Below, piece by piece: positions 22,741 to 34,960 of a DNA stretch of 64,000 nt. The DNA lies in NCBI GenBank assembly GCA_022457155.1, contig JAJGOT010000502.1, positions 124,001 to 188,000 of the forward strand, written 5' to 3'. Origin of the DNA: Cladopsammia gracilis. Its lineage: Eukaryota > Cnidaria > Anthozoa > Scleractinia > Dendrophylliidae. The position numbers and the translations under genes were made by a program. A model generated the notes under the pieces. It was not told the origin of the DNA. It did no database searches and was given only the letters and a program-made list of their open reading frames with translations. Numbering within the stretch: position 1 is the stretch's first letter; each line of letters opens with the position of its first letter.

Positions 22741-22830
22741 AGCATTTTTTTGCTGCTTTCAGAGCTAAGATGTAAATGACTGTAAATAGTAATTCTCCTT
22801 CCTGACTGGCATAAATTTCTGGCCTTGGTT

Positions 22831-23140
22831 CGGGGGGGGGGGGGGGGGTACTCGGGTATATTTTGGGTGGGTATGTGTCGCCCGAGTCTCCAAATTTGCA
22901 CCCCGTTTTAGAAAGAATTTGCACTCAAAATGATATCCCGTTCTAGAAAAAGTTCAATTTTTAATACCCCGTTCTAGAAAAAAATGAAGCTTTCGTGCGT
23001 TCGAAATATTATACCCCGTTCTGGCAAACGTCTCTAAAATGGATACCCCGTTCTAGATCAGGAGTCCCAAAATCACGACCCCGTTGGGCGGCACATACCC
23101 GTACAGGTATTTTGGGGAAGTACCCCCCCCCCCGGCTCCC
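22831..23140. mobile_element. Poly-G-ended element with CCCCGTTCTAGA repeats
   Basis: Begins with C and about 17 G residues and ends with a C-run plus CGGCTCCC, between identical GGCCTTGGTT repeats (22821-22830 and 23141-23150). Inside are about six copies of ACCCCGTTCTAGA-like units. It shares ACGGGTATGTGCCGC (inverted) with the element at 57511-57964. The open frame 22995-23447 that crosses it is not a gene. Confidence 0.75.
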
Positions 23141-23150
23141 GGCCTTGGTT

Positions 23151-24284
23151 GTTGATGTAAAGGCAACTCCGATCGAGAAAGCTCAGGAACGAAAAGGCAG
23201 CGGGAAGGGAGGGTGGGTGGGAGCTACGATTATCGGATTTCTTGCTTCAAGCGAATCACTCGATAGCCAAAGAGGCCCGTTTCACAGATTAGCGGTTATT
23301 AAATACCGAATTTACCCCAGGTTGTCTTTCTTTCTCTTCATTTCTACACAGATGCTATCAACCCTGATCAATCCAGTTGTGTCACGCAACATAAATAACG
23401 GCTGTGTTGGAGACAGCTCCTTCTGTAACAAATGTCAACCAACGTGAATTCAATTGACCTTATATAGTTTTGAATGTCAATTTTCTTAATTTGGAATCAA
23501 ATGCAAATACAGCTGTAAAAGGGAGGGGGCGGCTGTACACAGGCTACAAATAACCTCAAGCATTTTCATGTGTTTGTTTAACAAACAACCATCCTTTCTG
23601 GCTTGAAACAAAATTATTCAAAGTACAACAAATCCTTTTATCGAGCAAGATAACAAGGAATTCAATAACGTTGAACATGCTTGATGTTATCTTAATCAGC
23701 AATGTAAATTATGTTTTATTTCAATAGCAGTCACATCACAAGTGTCACTGGTCCCCAGAAGTATCCGGAGGGTGGGGGGGGGGGGGGGGAGAAGTATGTA
23801 TGTCTCTGGTAGAGGAGGCGGTGTAATCAGTGAACAAAGCTAACTAAAGCTCTCCACTTCCCCTCAAATTCACCCAAATAACAACGACAACGACTTTGCG
23901 AACGGGAAAATCAGATAAAAATCGTACGTGGCCAGAATTTCCGCGCGGGCATATTTCCAGTGCTCGCGCGCGTGCATTTCGCTTATCACTCAACGAGATC
24001 TTGATCAGATTATCTGAACGAGATCTTAAACGAGAAAGAGTTGGAAGTACGTGTATTCACTTCCCGGCCTCCGAGCCGTTTCTCCTCAAATTTTGTCGTT
24101 TTATTTGCCTTTTGTTAGCCCGAAGTGTATGCAAAGAGCGCGCGATTTAGTGGAGGGCGCGCGAGTGGAGAACGCGCGTCACACACCTCTCTTCGCCATC
24201 GTTTGTTTGAATGTTTCGATTGACGAGTTGAGAAAAATTTGAGGGAATGATATCCGTATGAACCCATACATTAGTTGGCTAGAC
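23151..24284. other. No gene seen
   Basis: Contains a G-run near 23774-23789 and a more CG-rich patch at 23930-24190 with short open frames, none with a recognisable domain. This stretch takes the place of the gag fragments found in copy A. Confidence 0.4.
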
Positions 24285-24403
24285 TTTACAATACCCGGCC
24301 ACTTATTTGCATCTCATTGAATAAGAATGGCTTCTTTTGTTTTCATATGACTAGTTCTAACAAACATTTAGGGATATGTAAATAAGTGGCCGGGTATTGT
24401 AAA
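24285..24403. mobile_element. 119-bp MITE
   Basis: Inverted termini of about 31 bp starting TTTACAATACCCGGCCACTT with one or two differences between arms. The target duplication is unclear. Non-coding. Confidence 0.7.
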
Positions 24404-24766
24404 ATCGCTCCCATTAGTTATCTTAACATTAAAACAATAAAAGGCCTAAGGAAAAACATTTGAGTGATCATTCAAGTAAAGAAAAGCTACTAAGTTTCTT
24501 CTGGTTCCTTTACACATTGAAAGTTTTAACCCAGTGCGTGAACACAGTGGTTTGAACACAGCTAATGCCAACAGCAGGGATCATTTCGTGTTATGCCTCG
24601 TTCTACAATAAGAGACATATGTAAATGAGGTGGACCTTTAAAGTGGCCCAGCATTCTGTATAATTTTTATCGCTCCGATCAATGTCCGCTTTTAGTTGTC
24701 AGTCTGCGTTTATACGATACAGTATATATCACATGTTGGCATGTACGAAAGTCTGAAGGTCACCGG

Positions 24767-26180
24767 CTTAAATTTGAAAAACGTCAGTTCTGCCTTAGTT
24801 CAGCCACACTATAAAAATGGTAGAATCAATACTTCGCGGCGATGTGAGGCTAATATTTTGAATATTCCTTTGCCGCACACTGTTTGTTGCACGAATCCAT
24901 GTGTCAACGAACGTAAATCATAATAATTCATTCGTTTTATGGTCGAGGCGACCACATGCAATGAACGATCATATATTATTGTATAACTTCGGTGATCGCG
25001 TAAATAAGAATCAAACAGAAACATTCGCAACAAAAAAGCCAGTGGAATCAATTGCGACAAAACGTGAATATATTACAAGTATTTGAACTCACCACAACCG
25101 AAGAACGTAAGCAATACACAGCTGGTCAAGAACACTATGCAGCAGTCTGTCGTCTTCATTTGGGCTAAATTTTGTAGAAACGATACAAATTGACGTCTTA
25201 ATTGTTTAGGAATTTATTTTGAGGCGCTGATCCTGGTCTTCGCCGACAAGGTGGAAGTAAAATGGTGAATAATTTATCTCCTTGAGTATTTATTGGCAAA
25301 AACGTGCGCTGAGGTGTTTCTATACACCTACGGAGCTACAGCCGCACCTAAAGGTCATGACGTCATTCCGATTTGGGACGGACTGTCACGATTGTGGTGA
25401 AATATTTTGATGATCTTTGCCCGGTTCATAGCAAGATCAGCCTTTCAGTCCCTGGGGAAGGGATTCAAAAATATTTTGCAATAAGATAATCATGGGATTC
25501 GACTTTCAATTCAAAATTTCCCAACAGGGATTTTAAAGATATAATCGTTGTTTGTTTTGACTTAATTTACGCGGTATTTAATTGTAGGCGGATTAGATTT
25601 CCGTCGCTCTGGATTTCCTAATTTTCAACAAAACTGAACTAGTGCACCCATCACGCTGGCAGAGGCGGCTCTGTAGATCTCTTCGTACTATTTATATAGT
25701 ATAGCCATCCATATTATCATTTTGTATATGTTGTGGTGCAATTTTGTCCTTGGTGCAAATTTTATGTTCTATTGTTTTTGGGTATGGTAATATATGAAAA
25801 TGTATGAAAATGAGTTTTAAACAAAGGAAAATAAAATTTGCACCAAGGATAAAATTGCACCACAACATGTACTTTCATATTATGACTGTTTACCAGTTAC
25901 AAAAAATGACCCGGAAAATTAGGTTGGACTGGTAAGGCTATTTTGGTTCGCCCTATGGGAAAATTTCCAAAATAAACGGAACGTCTTTAGAAGTAAACAC
26001 TCCAATATACGTTCTGTGTTTCTTTTTTGTCATTCCGCGACCAAAGCGTACGTACGTATTGTAAAGAGAAAGAAAGTATGTTTTTCTACAAACCGAGTAT
26101 ATTTTACAGCTAAAAGTAGCGACTATTAAGTTTAAGTCGCAAGATATAGTTATTCTCTCCTCTATTTCGATTCAGTCAAC
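24767..26180. repeat. Segmental duplication copy B, second block
   Basis: Direct paralogue of 4046-6450, shorter because it lacks the MITE, the hairpin array and the Harbinger-like MITE found in copy A. The site corresponding to the 4578-4844 MITE is intact at about 25317-25330. Confidence 0.8.
25725..25871. mobile_element. Palindromic element, family 1, second copy
   Basis: Arms starting TATATGTTGTGGTGCAATTT around a loop containing a duplicated ATGAAAATG. Related to 5579-5715 but inserted elsewhere. Confidence 0.7.
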
Positions 26181-26431
26181 CCTTTGTCTATTTACTCAAT
26201 TCAATTCGATAGATAACGGCTATCCTGGAATTGTTGTAAATTGCCCGATTTTTGAATAAACTTTGTGTTCTCGAAAAGGATCTTTCCGGATTTGTGCGCG
26301 GATTTTTTAAGCTTGTGCGAAACTGATGGTCACCACATCGGACTGAACAAGCCCAAAATTTTAAAGGAAATTTTTGCACTGAAACAAGGGCTTATTCACG
26401 GCAACACAAACGCTTCTCTCAGTTTATTTAT

Positions 26432-26619
26432 GGGGAAAGTTTATAAATCAAAGAAACTTTAATGACAAATTTCTCAGTATGATATCATTTACGTGAGAAG
26501 ATCGCGTTACGCGACAAAACCCTTTTTAAGGGGAAAGTTTATAAATCAAAGAAACTTTAATAACAAATTTCTCAGTATGATATCATTTACGTGAGAAGAT
26601 CGCGTTACGCGACAAAACG
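26432..26619. repeat. 98-bp tandem duplication
   Basis: Two adjacent copies beginning GGGGAAAGTTTATAAATC, period 98 bases, almost identical apart from their junctions, so recent. It is followed by a (GGTCCTTTA)n run at 26931-26961. Confidence 0.8.
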
Positions 26620-26981
26620 TTTTAGCTTCGAGGATCTTCGAGTTCCTACGTCGATCCTACGGGACTACTCTAAAATGACAAGACAAGCTCTCGGAATTAG
26701 GGGCGACAGGAACGGAGGGTAGTGGGTGAAGGGAGGGGAGAAGGACCCCCCGCCATCTGAGTCCGAGAGATTGCTCGCAAGTTAGTTCAGGGTTCATTTC
26801 AGTGTCAGTTTTTTAAAAGCATTCTAGCAGTCCAGAGCGGTGTGCGTCTATTTCGCCTTGACCTAGCAATGTCACAGGATCGAAACAAATTAAAGGCAGT
26901 TTTTTGCTTGCTTTCGTCTAGCACAGCTTTAGGTCCTTTAGGTCCTTTAAGGTCCTTTAGCTAAAACCAACTGCAACGGAC

Positions 26982-27266
26982 TAGACTACGAGTAGTCCCT
27001 CCTTTTTCCTCAGGGATAGTAGAGCGAGCGAAATGCGAGCGCGCGTGAAAATCACCCCACCCGAGAAAGGCGAGACGCGCGACGGGGAGAGAGAAAAAGG
27101 AGAGACTACAGCCCAAACTTTTGACCCTTCACGGTCGACTGATTTTGACTGATTCTCTCTCCCCGCCGCGCTTCTCGCCTTTCTCGCGTGGGGTGATTTT
27201 CACGCGCGCTCGCATTTCGCTCGCTCTACTATCCCTGAGGAAAAAGGAGGGACTACTCGTAGTCTA
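26982..27266. mobile_element. 285-bp MITE with 9-bp duplication, Mutator type
   Basis: Inverted arms of over 100 bp starting TAGACTACGAGTAGTCCCTC, flanked by GCAACGGAC at 26973-26981 and 27267-27275. The 9-bp duplication suggests a MULE-like transposase mobilised it; no coding sequence inside. Confidence 0.8.
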
Positions 27267-27275
27267 GCAACGGAC

Positions 27276-29178
27276 TGATGCTACGATTTCGCAATAAACC
27301 GACCGGATATCCTGTAAGCACGTGAACGTCCTCTCAGGTCTAATTTGGGAAATAAGGTAATGGTGACGTGCCAAACAAAACATTGTGAACGGAAAAGGAA
27401 ATTGTTCGCCCTTTTTCCACAGTCGTATAGCAAAGGAACAAACTACTTACATCAGAGGTACGAAATTCCTGTCCATCAACTGAACCGCATGTTTCTTTGT
27501 GAAGAACATCGTGAACTGATAGTTGTTTTTATTGTCAAGAGAATATAGTGAATATGTCTTGAAGGACGCGCCCGCGCCTGATAATAATTATATGAACCGT
27601 ACGAGATATTGCCTTCTCAGTAATATTACTATATTGCGGCGCCTACAGGCCAGTATGAAGCCGACAACCAACTTGTACTTAAGTTTTTCACCCATTCTAT
27701 TTCGTGCCAGCATTTACGGATCACTTGAGATACTGATGACACTCGATTCAGAAATGGTGTTTTCTTTGCCGGATTTCATCGGCTAAAGAAGTAATCTGTA
27801 CATATATTGTACATCCTTCCAGTTTTGCCTCTTTTTAGGGGATGAACCGGGCTAGTATATTCAAACATTCATGAAAAAATGCCAAAACCAATCTCACAAG
27901 AGGACCACGGATTGTTGTGGGCATTTGTGGGCTAACACAAAAGTCACACAATGTCTATCCAAATCTCCTGGGGAGGGGGGGGGGGGGGGGGGGGGGGGGT
28001 ACAGAATTTGACCATTTTTGTCTGATATGTGTTTGTCATAATCAGGAGTCATCTTGTATGTCTTTATAAAAATCTTGTATGTCTTTATTGCGTCTATTAT
28101 GTTTTACGATTCTATTTAATCAGACCAGCTTGCCTGTGACCGGAATAACCCCTCTAAACCATATTTGATTTATGATTAAATCACTGTGATCACATTATGA
28201 AATACCTTATTTCCTCAAAATAGCCTGAATGATTTTTGTTTTTATTACTGAGGGGACGATTCGGGAGGAGCGATTAATCAAGGGAAGCGATTATTTCCAT
28301 CAGTGCTCGCCAGATGTTATGTGATAAGTGTTTCTTTTAATATCCTAAAGTTACATTTGTTTCCTTCGACCCAAATAACGGCTGCGTACGAGACTAAAAT
28401 GATATGGGCTTATTATAACGATACTTTAAAAAATTGTTCCAAATTTAAATCTTCAGTGGCGCGGATGCAGGCCTTCAGCTAATGGGGGAGGGGGGGGGGG
28501 GGGGGGAGAGGTCAAATCAGGGATCCTGGGTCCCCCTGGACAAGCCGCAAGAGTTCGCCACTGATCTTTGCTTCATGTTAATAACACCTAGGTGTCGCGT
28601 CATACACTGGCTTTACTGTTATGAAAGTGAATCAAAGGCTCCTAAGAGCCAACCCGTGAATAAAAAATGCTAACACCTAACGCAGTATTGCGATAGGCTT
28701 ATGTTTTCACACTTACACGACTCGATATTTTTTTAAAGATAAACGTAAGGATTTTTGACGAACGCACAAAAAAAGTAAATCACTTTCATACTTTCGCGCG
28801 CTCCTCCATGTGAATAACTGGTTTGACCGGTTTATCCTTATGTTTTGCAGGTTTTTGACAGTTTTTTGTTTGAGTGTTCATGCTGAAAACTAAGTAATAG
28901 GAACGAAATCTGAGGAGTAAGGGATGGTTGATGGGCAGCGTGATTCGTTCCCAGACTCGTCCCCAGAAGACGACCGTTAATTTTTCCTACAATTTGTATA
29001 TCCTATTCTATTTTTATATTATACCATCATATTAACCGTTTATTGACTTAGTTTAGCTTTATTCCCATTCGCTGTTTTAAATTTCTAGCCTGTATCATAT
29101 ATCAAATTATAACCGTTTCACAATTTGTTTACTATATAAAATATTGTAACGACTTTCCGTATCTCCATTAAATCCGGT
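27276..29178. other. No assigned gene; two poly-G tracts
   Basis: An open stretch at 27345-27548 contains CQTKHC and a later CEEH, which could be part of a zinc-binding exon, but no splice sites or family could be confirmed. G-runs lie at about 27970-28000 and 28489-28507. The 29000-29178 part resembles the tail of a retroelement leading into the ribozyme-like motif. Confidence 0.35.
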
Positions 29179-29217
29179 CCCCTGAAGAAGGACAGCTTGA
29201 CTGTCCGAAATATCGGG
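29179..29217 (+). ncRNA. Hammerhead ribozyme-like motif
   Basis: CTGAAGA (29182-29188) matches the CUGANGA core. It is followed by a perfect 6-bp stem (GGACAG 29190-29195 with CTGTCC 29201-29206), then GAAA (29207-29210) and ATC before GGG, which pairs with the CCC at 29179-29181. This is the layout of the minimal hammerheads with almost no stem III reported from Penelope-like elements. Activity is inferred only. Confidence 0.5.
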
Positions 29218-31053
29218 AAACCTCATTCTCTAGTTGTATATTTTTTCTTCACTGTTTTTCCTCATTATAGTTTTTTTTCGTCCCCAGTAACCTCTCTTGT
29301 CTCTCGCCCTTGATGAAAGACAACAGAGAGGAATGGGAATGAGTCACGCTCGATCTAGTCTCCCACGTTCTTTGCACAGCGGTCCAAACGTCTGCGTCAA
29401 CGTCTGCGTTGGATGCCATGCTTGTTTATCTCATTGGAAAGTAACTGTCAAATAACTCTTGCGCTCATGCATTGGTTAATTTTTATCGTCAATACGAGTA
29501 CAGACAACTGACGTCATTGTCGAAAGTTTTGCCAAACCAGTACCCTGGGTGCCAGAGGTTTTTATTTTTTAGTGAAAACGGCGAGTTTGAGCGGCGAAGC
29601 CGCGACTACGAGGCGCAACGCGCCGAGAAAAAATCAAAGGGCTCTTAAAGCCATCTCGTTAATGCGTTGAAACATGAGGTTAAAAAAAGAAGAATCTAAA
29701 ATAAATATAAAATAAATATGGTAAAGATGGCGTTGTAGAATCAGACATTATGTAGAAAATGCGAGGCGCAGTAGTCAACTGGATATGGTTCTTGGCAGGA
29801 TAGAGAAGATTGAGAGAACTTGGTTTGAAAATTCGTGTTGGTGCAAGTCAAAAAAAGTTATGAGTAACAAAGAATCACGAGTGTGAATGTAAATAATTTT
29901 GATGTTAGTGAAGTGAAAGTGAAAGACTTTTCCCGCCTTGCTAGCTAATTGACGATGAAAATGTGTTGTTGGTTCAATTTACACAGTGCATTTTCAGTTA
30001 TTCATTGTCTATTTTCTGTTGGGATATTTGACAATGGAAAAGACTTTCTAAATCAAATACAATAGATTGCCGCAATTTCAAAACAATTAAAAGCCCACAT
30101 CGATAATACGTCACGTGCAATGACTTTATATCTGATCAGATGAGACATTAATATTAATTATCAAAATATCAATTGACACAACAAATGGTGACTGAATCTT
30201 TAATATTCTTTAAAGTAAGGCCCGATTCAAACATTGAACTTCACATTTGCCGAATCTAATGGAAGGAGGCCGTAACAACATGTCATTTCTCTAGAGCTGC
30301 CTTTCCCCATGTCAGGACAATTTGAGCTATGTTTAGCAGACATCGCGCCATCAGCCATTTCTTTTTCAACTCTTCAGCAGTATTCGAAAATAGAACGAAA
30401 GTCAAAATTTATGGTATTTTGCTGTTCCTACTCTTGCATAATGAAACGGAAAGTTTTGTAGTTAGCTAAAGTATCAAGTCTGCTGTTTTATATATTTTGA
30501 CGTGAAAAATGGCGGGAAAATGGTGATCACGTGGTCATTTTTCGGTCACGTCTGCTATGGACGCACTTATATAGAAAATATTGGGTCTGGAGCGGATAAA
30601 CAGGGCACCACTCCTGGCGGTCACTTTTTTAGTTTCCCTTAGATCGAAATGAGGTTCATGACAGGCCTGCACCGACTCCGCTATGTGGTTTTGCGGTTGC
30701 GATGCATTTATATTAGCTTTCAAAGTTTGGCTGTTATGAGTCGTGTCGTTAAGTGATTTACGTCTTGTATGATGTGTTAGGCGGCGTTTTGTAAATAGTT
30801 TTCAGGAATGGTTGGTTTTGAACGAAACTCCATTTTTCATCAGTATTTGTTTAAGGTTTTTCAGTCGTGGGTGAAATGTTGTGACAAAAGGCGTTATTAT
30901 CTCGCGAGTTTTTTTCGTTTTGTTTTCATGCCAATTGCGTTCCGGCAAAAGTGAAATTCAGAATACCAGTGCATTTAGGAGGGTGTTGATGGGGTTAACA
31001 GTTAACTGACAATTGCCCAAAAATATAGTAGTTAACTGATAAATAAAAAGTTA
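29218..31053. other. No gene seen
   Basis: Contains a repeat piece at 29570-29650 (AACGGCGAGTTTGAGCGGCG, also inverted at about 4005-4040) and half of the Harbinger-like MITE near 30218-30265. No coding sequence supported. Confidence 0.4.
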
Positions 31054-31303
31054 CCGTATTTTCTCTATTAAATGCCCCCGGCGTTTATTTCAAACTTGGC
31101 CTTGTGGACCCGGCGTTTCTTTGTATCAGCAGTTTTATTTTTTAAGAAAGGGTTATTATTCGTTTTTCTTGGCAGCCTTGTACCTTGCCCTTAAATCTTA
31201 AGTTTATTATACCCACAAACAAACGTTTGAGGAGCTTACTTACAACTTCCTCAATTATACCCGGCGTTTATTTGGGGCCCGGCGTTTAATCGAGAAAATA
31301 CGG
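31054..31303. mobile_element. 250-bp MITE with TA duplication
   Basis: Inverted termini start CCGTATTTTCTC and include CCCGGCGTTTATTT on both sides; TA lies at 31052-31053 and 31304-31305. Half-copies with a similar ending appear near 52330-52370. Tc1/mariner type by inference. Confidence 0.8.
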
Positions 31304-31600
31304 TAACAGTTAAGTGACATTCTATTAATTATACTAAATTAACGATTGTTGTTGTTAATAAAAGCAACATAGTTTTTTCCTAACAGCAAAGCTATTTTGT
31401 GACTTTTACCTGCCTCGCTGCGTGACCAGGTTACATATTAACCGATATTATATGCGAAAGGTACCAGGGTCGTAGAGCGTTGACCTTGATCTCCGTGATG
31501 GCGTCGAGTGGCGTGGTCAAAGTTATTCTGAGTTTTTATCGAGATGATGACAAAGGATCGGCATTCGAATGACACATAAGTCGCATACCGTTTGACATGA

Positions 31601-31858
31601 CAAAGCACAATTCAATGGACATATTATCAAACAATAAGCGGAAAGTTTGGACTCGGTGAGTTTGATTTAAAGTTGTTCCGATTAGAGAAGATCGACGGGA
31701 AAGCTGTTACAAAGGCTCAGTTGGAAATGGAGCTACCTTTTCTAATGGGAAGTGCGACAAATGAGATACATGGTGTGTATTTTGTTTCGTCATTTTGTCC
31801 TAGCATGCGAGCGCGGGTTGACCCAGGGGTTGACCACACTAGCCCTTTTCAGTGTTAG
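31601..31858 (+). CDS. Unassigned open frame, possible exon
   Basis: An 85-codon open stretch with coding-like composition (GKFGLGEFDLKLFRLEKIDG and onward to LPFLMGSATNEIHG), followed by a GTGTGT that could be a weak donor near 31772. I do not recognise a family. It may be an exon, a transposon-coded fragment or chance. Confidence 0.22.
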   Translation, partial: QSTIQWTYYQTISGKFGLGEFDLKLFRLEKIDGKAVTKAQLEMELPFLMGSATNEIHGVYFVSSFCPSMRARVDPGVDHTSPFQC

Positions 31859-33174
31859 ATTAAATGAGTAAGATTTCTGATTACACTAAAACCTGTACTA
31901 AGCAGACTCCAAAGTAAGTGGACACACCGTATTTTATTGGACACAAGCATCAGTGAGTTTCGATTTTTTTCCTTCCCATACTCTCTGTGTACGATCCTGT
32001 ATCAAACAGACATCTTTAATACTGACGATCCTTATTACGGTTTTGGAAGCTATCTTGACAGGTGAGAAATTATGGTTTTTGTATGACAATCTAATGTCGA
32101 ATAATTTTCGTAAAGCGGCTGTTCTAAGTTCAATCCCGAAACCGCATTCACTCTGGTCATTCTCATGGCCTGTAAAGTAACCTTATCTTAACTTTGCAAA
32201 TTTAAAAGCCTTACTGATATACGTAATTTCCTACTTGTCAAGCTAAATCACTTGATAAGATCAATGAATGAAAATATTGAAATGAACTGATTTCCGACAG
32301 CGTGACCCAGTTAAAAAAGAAAAATATAAAACTTTCTTATACAAGCGCATGAGTATAGGCTACCAGTGTAGCCTCTTGTTAACTGACAATTGGCCGAAAA
32401 AATAGTAGTTAACTGACAATTGGGTACCCCCGAGTGCTAGATTAATTTGTCGTGTGTTTGGCCTTGTTTACAAAATGGTAAAGTAAGCTCACTGTAGCTG
32501 TCGAGAAAAAGCTGCGCCGGGTTTACAGCTCTTTACAGGCAAATTCACCGCGTGAAACAACTTCAAGCATCACGCTTCAGTGAATGTTCTGACACCTATA
32601 GAATGAATTGAGTTCCATTGTAATAATCTAATGGATAGTATCAATTATATATCCGGAAAAAATCTGGTCATTTCACGCACAGAAATCTAGAACCGGAAAG
32701 GAGGAAAGAGTTACGCGATTAACATCGGAACGGATAGATTGCCGTCCAAAATGGTGGCGCTGTTCAGATGTGTGTTACTTTTCCTTTATACCCTCTTAAA
32801 GTTTGATGTTCCCAATATTTACGTATTTTTCTACGAAAAAGACGATAACTTAATTTGTAATAGGAACGAAATTAAAAAAGCCCGTCAAGGTTGTTGAAAG
32901 GAGGTGTCGCAGAAGATTCCTGTCAGTTTTTAGAATTTTCAGTCAGTTCAGTTGCAACCTGTTGGTAAACGAACTTGAAATGTTCACCTGTATACAGACT
33001 TCTATTTTATGAGAGGGGTGAATGCAGCGATCTGTTTTTGATCGTATCGTAAGTGTCTCAGTAAACATGAGTAAAGGCTGTAATTTTAGCTTGTATTCGC
33101 TACGCTTTATAGATGCGTGGAGCTCGCTAAAACCTTCGTTGGCATTTTTGACAGTCTAGCGACTGTTACGTTTA
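31859..33174. other. No gene seen
   Basis: Contains a repeated GTTAACTGACAATTG piece (32376-32425, also near 30990-31045). The 33075-33175 part resembles 41140-41235. No coding region supported. Confidence 0.4.
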
Positions 33175-34500
33175 AGCCTAGCTTTTTCAGCTGCAAGTAG
33201 AAGGTAAGTCTTCTAAAAACCTATTAAGAAAAATTTAATACAGTGCACCAAAGATATAGATAAGTACAGTTTTAAGGGGTTGCAACGGTTAAATTCCTCT
33301 TCATAAATATTTCAATACTATTTATCTTTTGAATTACGAGTAAACTAAATAGGTATTGAGTCCATCCATTTGAATTAATGATTTCAACTGATTTTTAAAG
33401 GCCTTAATTATTATATTGTCTACGAACTTCTCATTGCGTTAAAACCACACGGCTAGGCCTTGCACGCTCAGCTTATTACAAGTGCACGACTCATCGTCGT
33501 ACATTTTTATCCAATTGAATTCCGGTTATGCAAAAATTGATTAAACTCGAACCCTTCGTAGAACTCGAAGTTTACGCTAACTGTAACAAAAATCGATTAC
33601 ACTGAAATGGCATTATTTGGCAAGAGAATAGACCAAAATCTTGTAAAATTTTAAACTTTCCTGGAAATTTCTTTCACAGTGTGGCGCGTATAAGCAACTG
33701 ATCTTGAAAATCCACCGGCATAAAACCATCCGAGCCAAATGAACAAGCATTTGAGAATGCAATGAAATTCATCGGAACTTGAATATAAAATTTGAACTCA
33801 TTTGAGTCAGAACAGCGAATTGATAATAATTATGTTTCGTTTCTTGATAGATCATGGCAGGTAGGTTCATACTTGCGTGAGAGCTCTAGAATAATTCAGG
33901 AAATAACGCTTTTCCACTTATGCTGATAAGCGTTCATGTTTAAAATTCTAAGCCGCCACCCGCGTACTAGAACAAACGCAAATTTTGCTCTGCCATATCG
34001 CTCATATTAAAACACAAACTTTCCCGTCCCATTTAACTTTCTTAAAACGTCGCCATTCGTAAAAATACACCGTGAAATTCTCAAACTGCGTTTCATTTGC
34101 CAAAAAACGCATTTGACCTATTTTTGGCTTTACGACAAATGATTGAAGCTGATAGGTAACGTGAGATATCGAAACTTAATTAGAACTTAATGCCTTTGCG
34201 GTAACGTAATGTGAGATATGACAAGTTCATGACAAGTTCTGACATCCCAATACCCTAGGGAAATTAACAATAGGTCCGGGGGTGCTCCCCAAAAATTTTA
34301 GGTGCAGTATGTGACGCCCTTCTTGAAATCCTAACCGGTTTAACCAACCATATCTTCTATGCCCTAATATAACTTCTATAAAGAAGAAGGAAGAAATCCC
34401 CCCGGACAAAAGTCCACAAAATTTTGTTAACAACTTTTGTCCCTTTTTTCGTGACTGACTCCGAAATCTCGCTTAATGCGCATGCGCATTAACGAGATAA
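33175..34500 (-). repeat. Dispersed repeat C, copy 1 (inverted to copy 2)
   Basis: Reverse complement of 53650-55256, from GCCTAGCTTTTTCAGCTGC to the ATGCGCATGCGCATTAACGA end, which is itself palindromic. Copy 2 carries an extra piece of about 250 bp at 54213-54464. A good donor-like AAGGTAAGT lies at 33200-33208 on the plus strand. The open frame at 34227-34433 is shared by both copies but has no recognisable domain. Confidence 0.8.
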
Positions 34501-34639
34501 TAAAAACCTCTGGGCACTCGAGTACACAACCTCATTTCCATGCGATTTGTGGATCGGATATCCTACCAAACCGGTTTTAAACCCTGGGGACCAACGCGTG
34601 TCTGTTTGTTCACATTAAATCTGGTGACAATATTCCGCG

Positions 34640-34960
34640 GTCGGGACAGAAATATTAAATCAAATCCACTCCAGTGGAAAAGATACATCGATGACATTTA
34701 TTCACTGTAGAGTGTTGAGAAAAAGGAGATAGAAGATTTTATTGTCCTTGCAAACAAAAATTAATCTCAGACAAAGAAGTAAACTTTCTGGATACAACCG
34801 TTTTCAATGGCGATAGATTTAACAAACAAAGAATCCTTGATATCCGCACGCAATTAATCCAGTACACCTATTTCTCTTTCTGTCACCTACCAGTGGTCAG
34901 CGAAATCGTTCAGCGAGAATACCTGCAGCTCCAAAGCACGCCACCGTGCTAGAGATAAAA
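34640..34960 (+). pseudogene. Penelope-like reverse transcriptase fragment
   Basis: Contains PLQWKRYIDDIYS (YIDD codons at 34684-34695), then a KEVNFLDTTVF block and a short FCHLP block in shifted frames. The flanking catalytic and endonuclease regions are missing. A decayed remnant of the same broad class as 340-1330. Confidence 0.7.

Larger units (their letters stand above)
19516..22808. repeat. Segmental duplication copy B, first block
   Basis: Direct paralogue of 1797-3245, enlarged by a LINE tail (19679-20510) and by about 1.1 kb around 20838-21943 that contains a TA-flanked MITE. The hairpin near 22078-22128 and a broken Ly6-like gene are retained. Confidence 0.85.

Noticed and set aside
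22995..23447. 150-codon open frame
   Set aside because: It runs through the poly-G-ended element and its tandem units; the peptide is low complexity and matches nothing.
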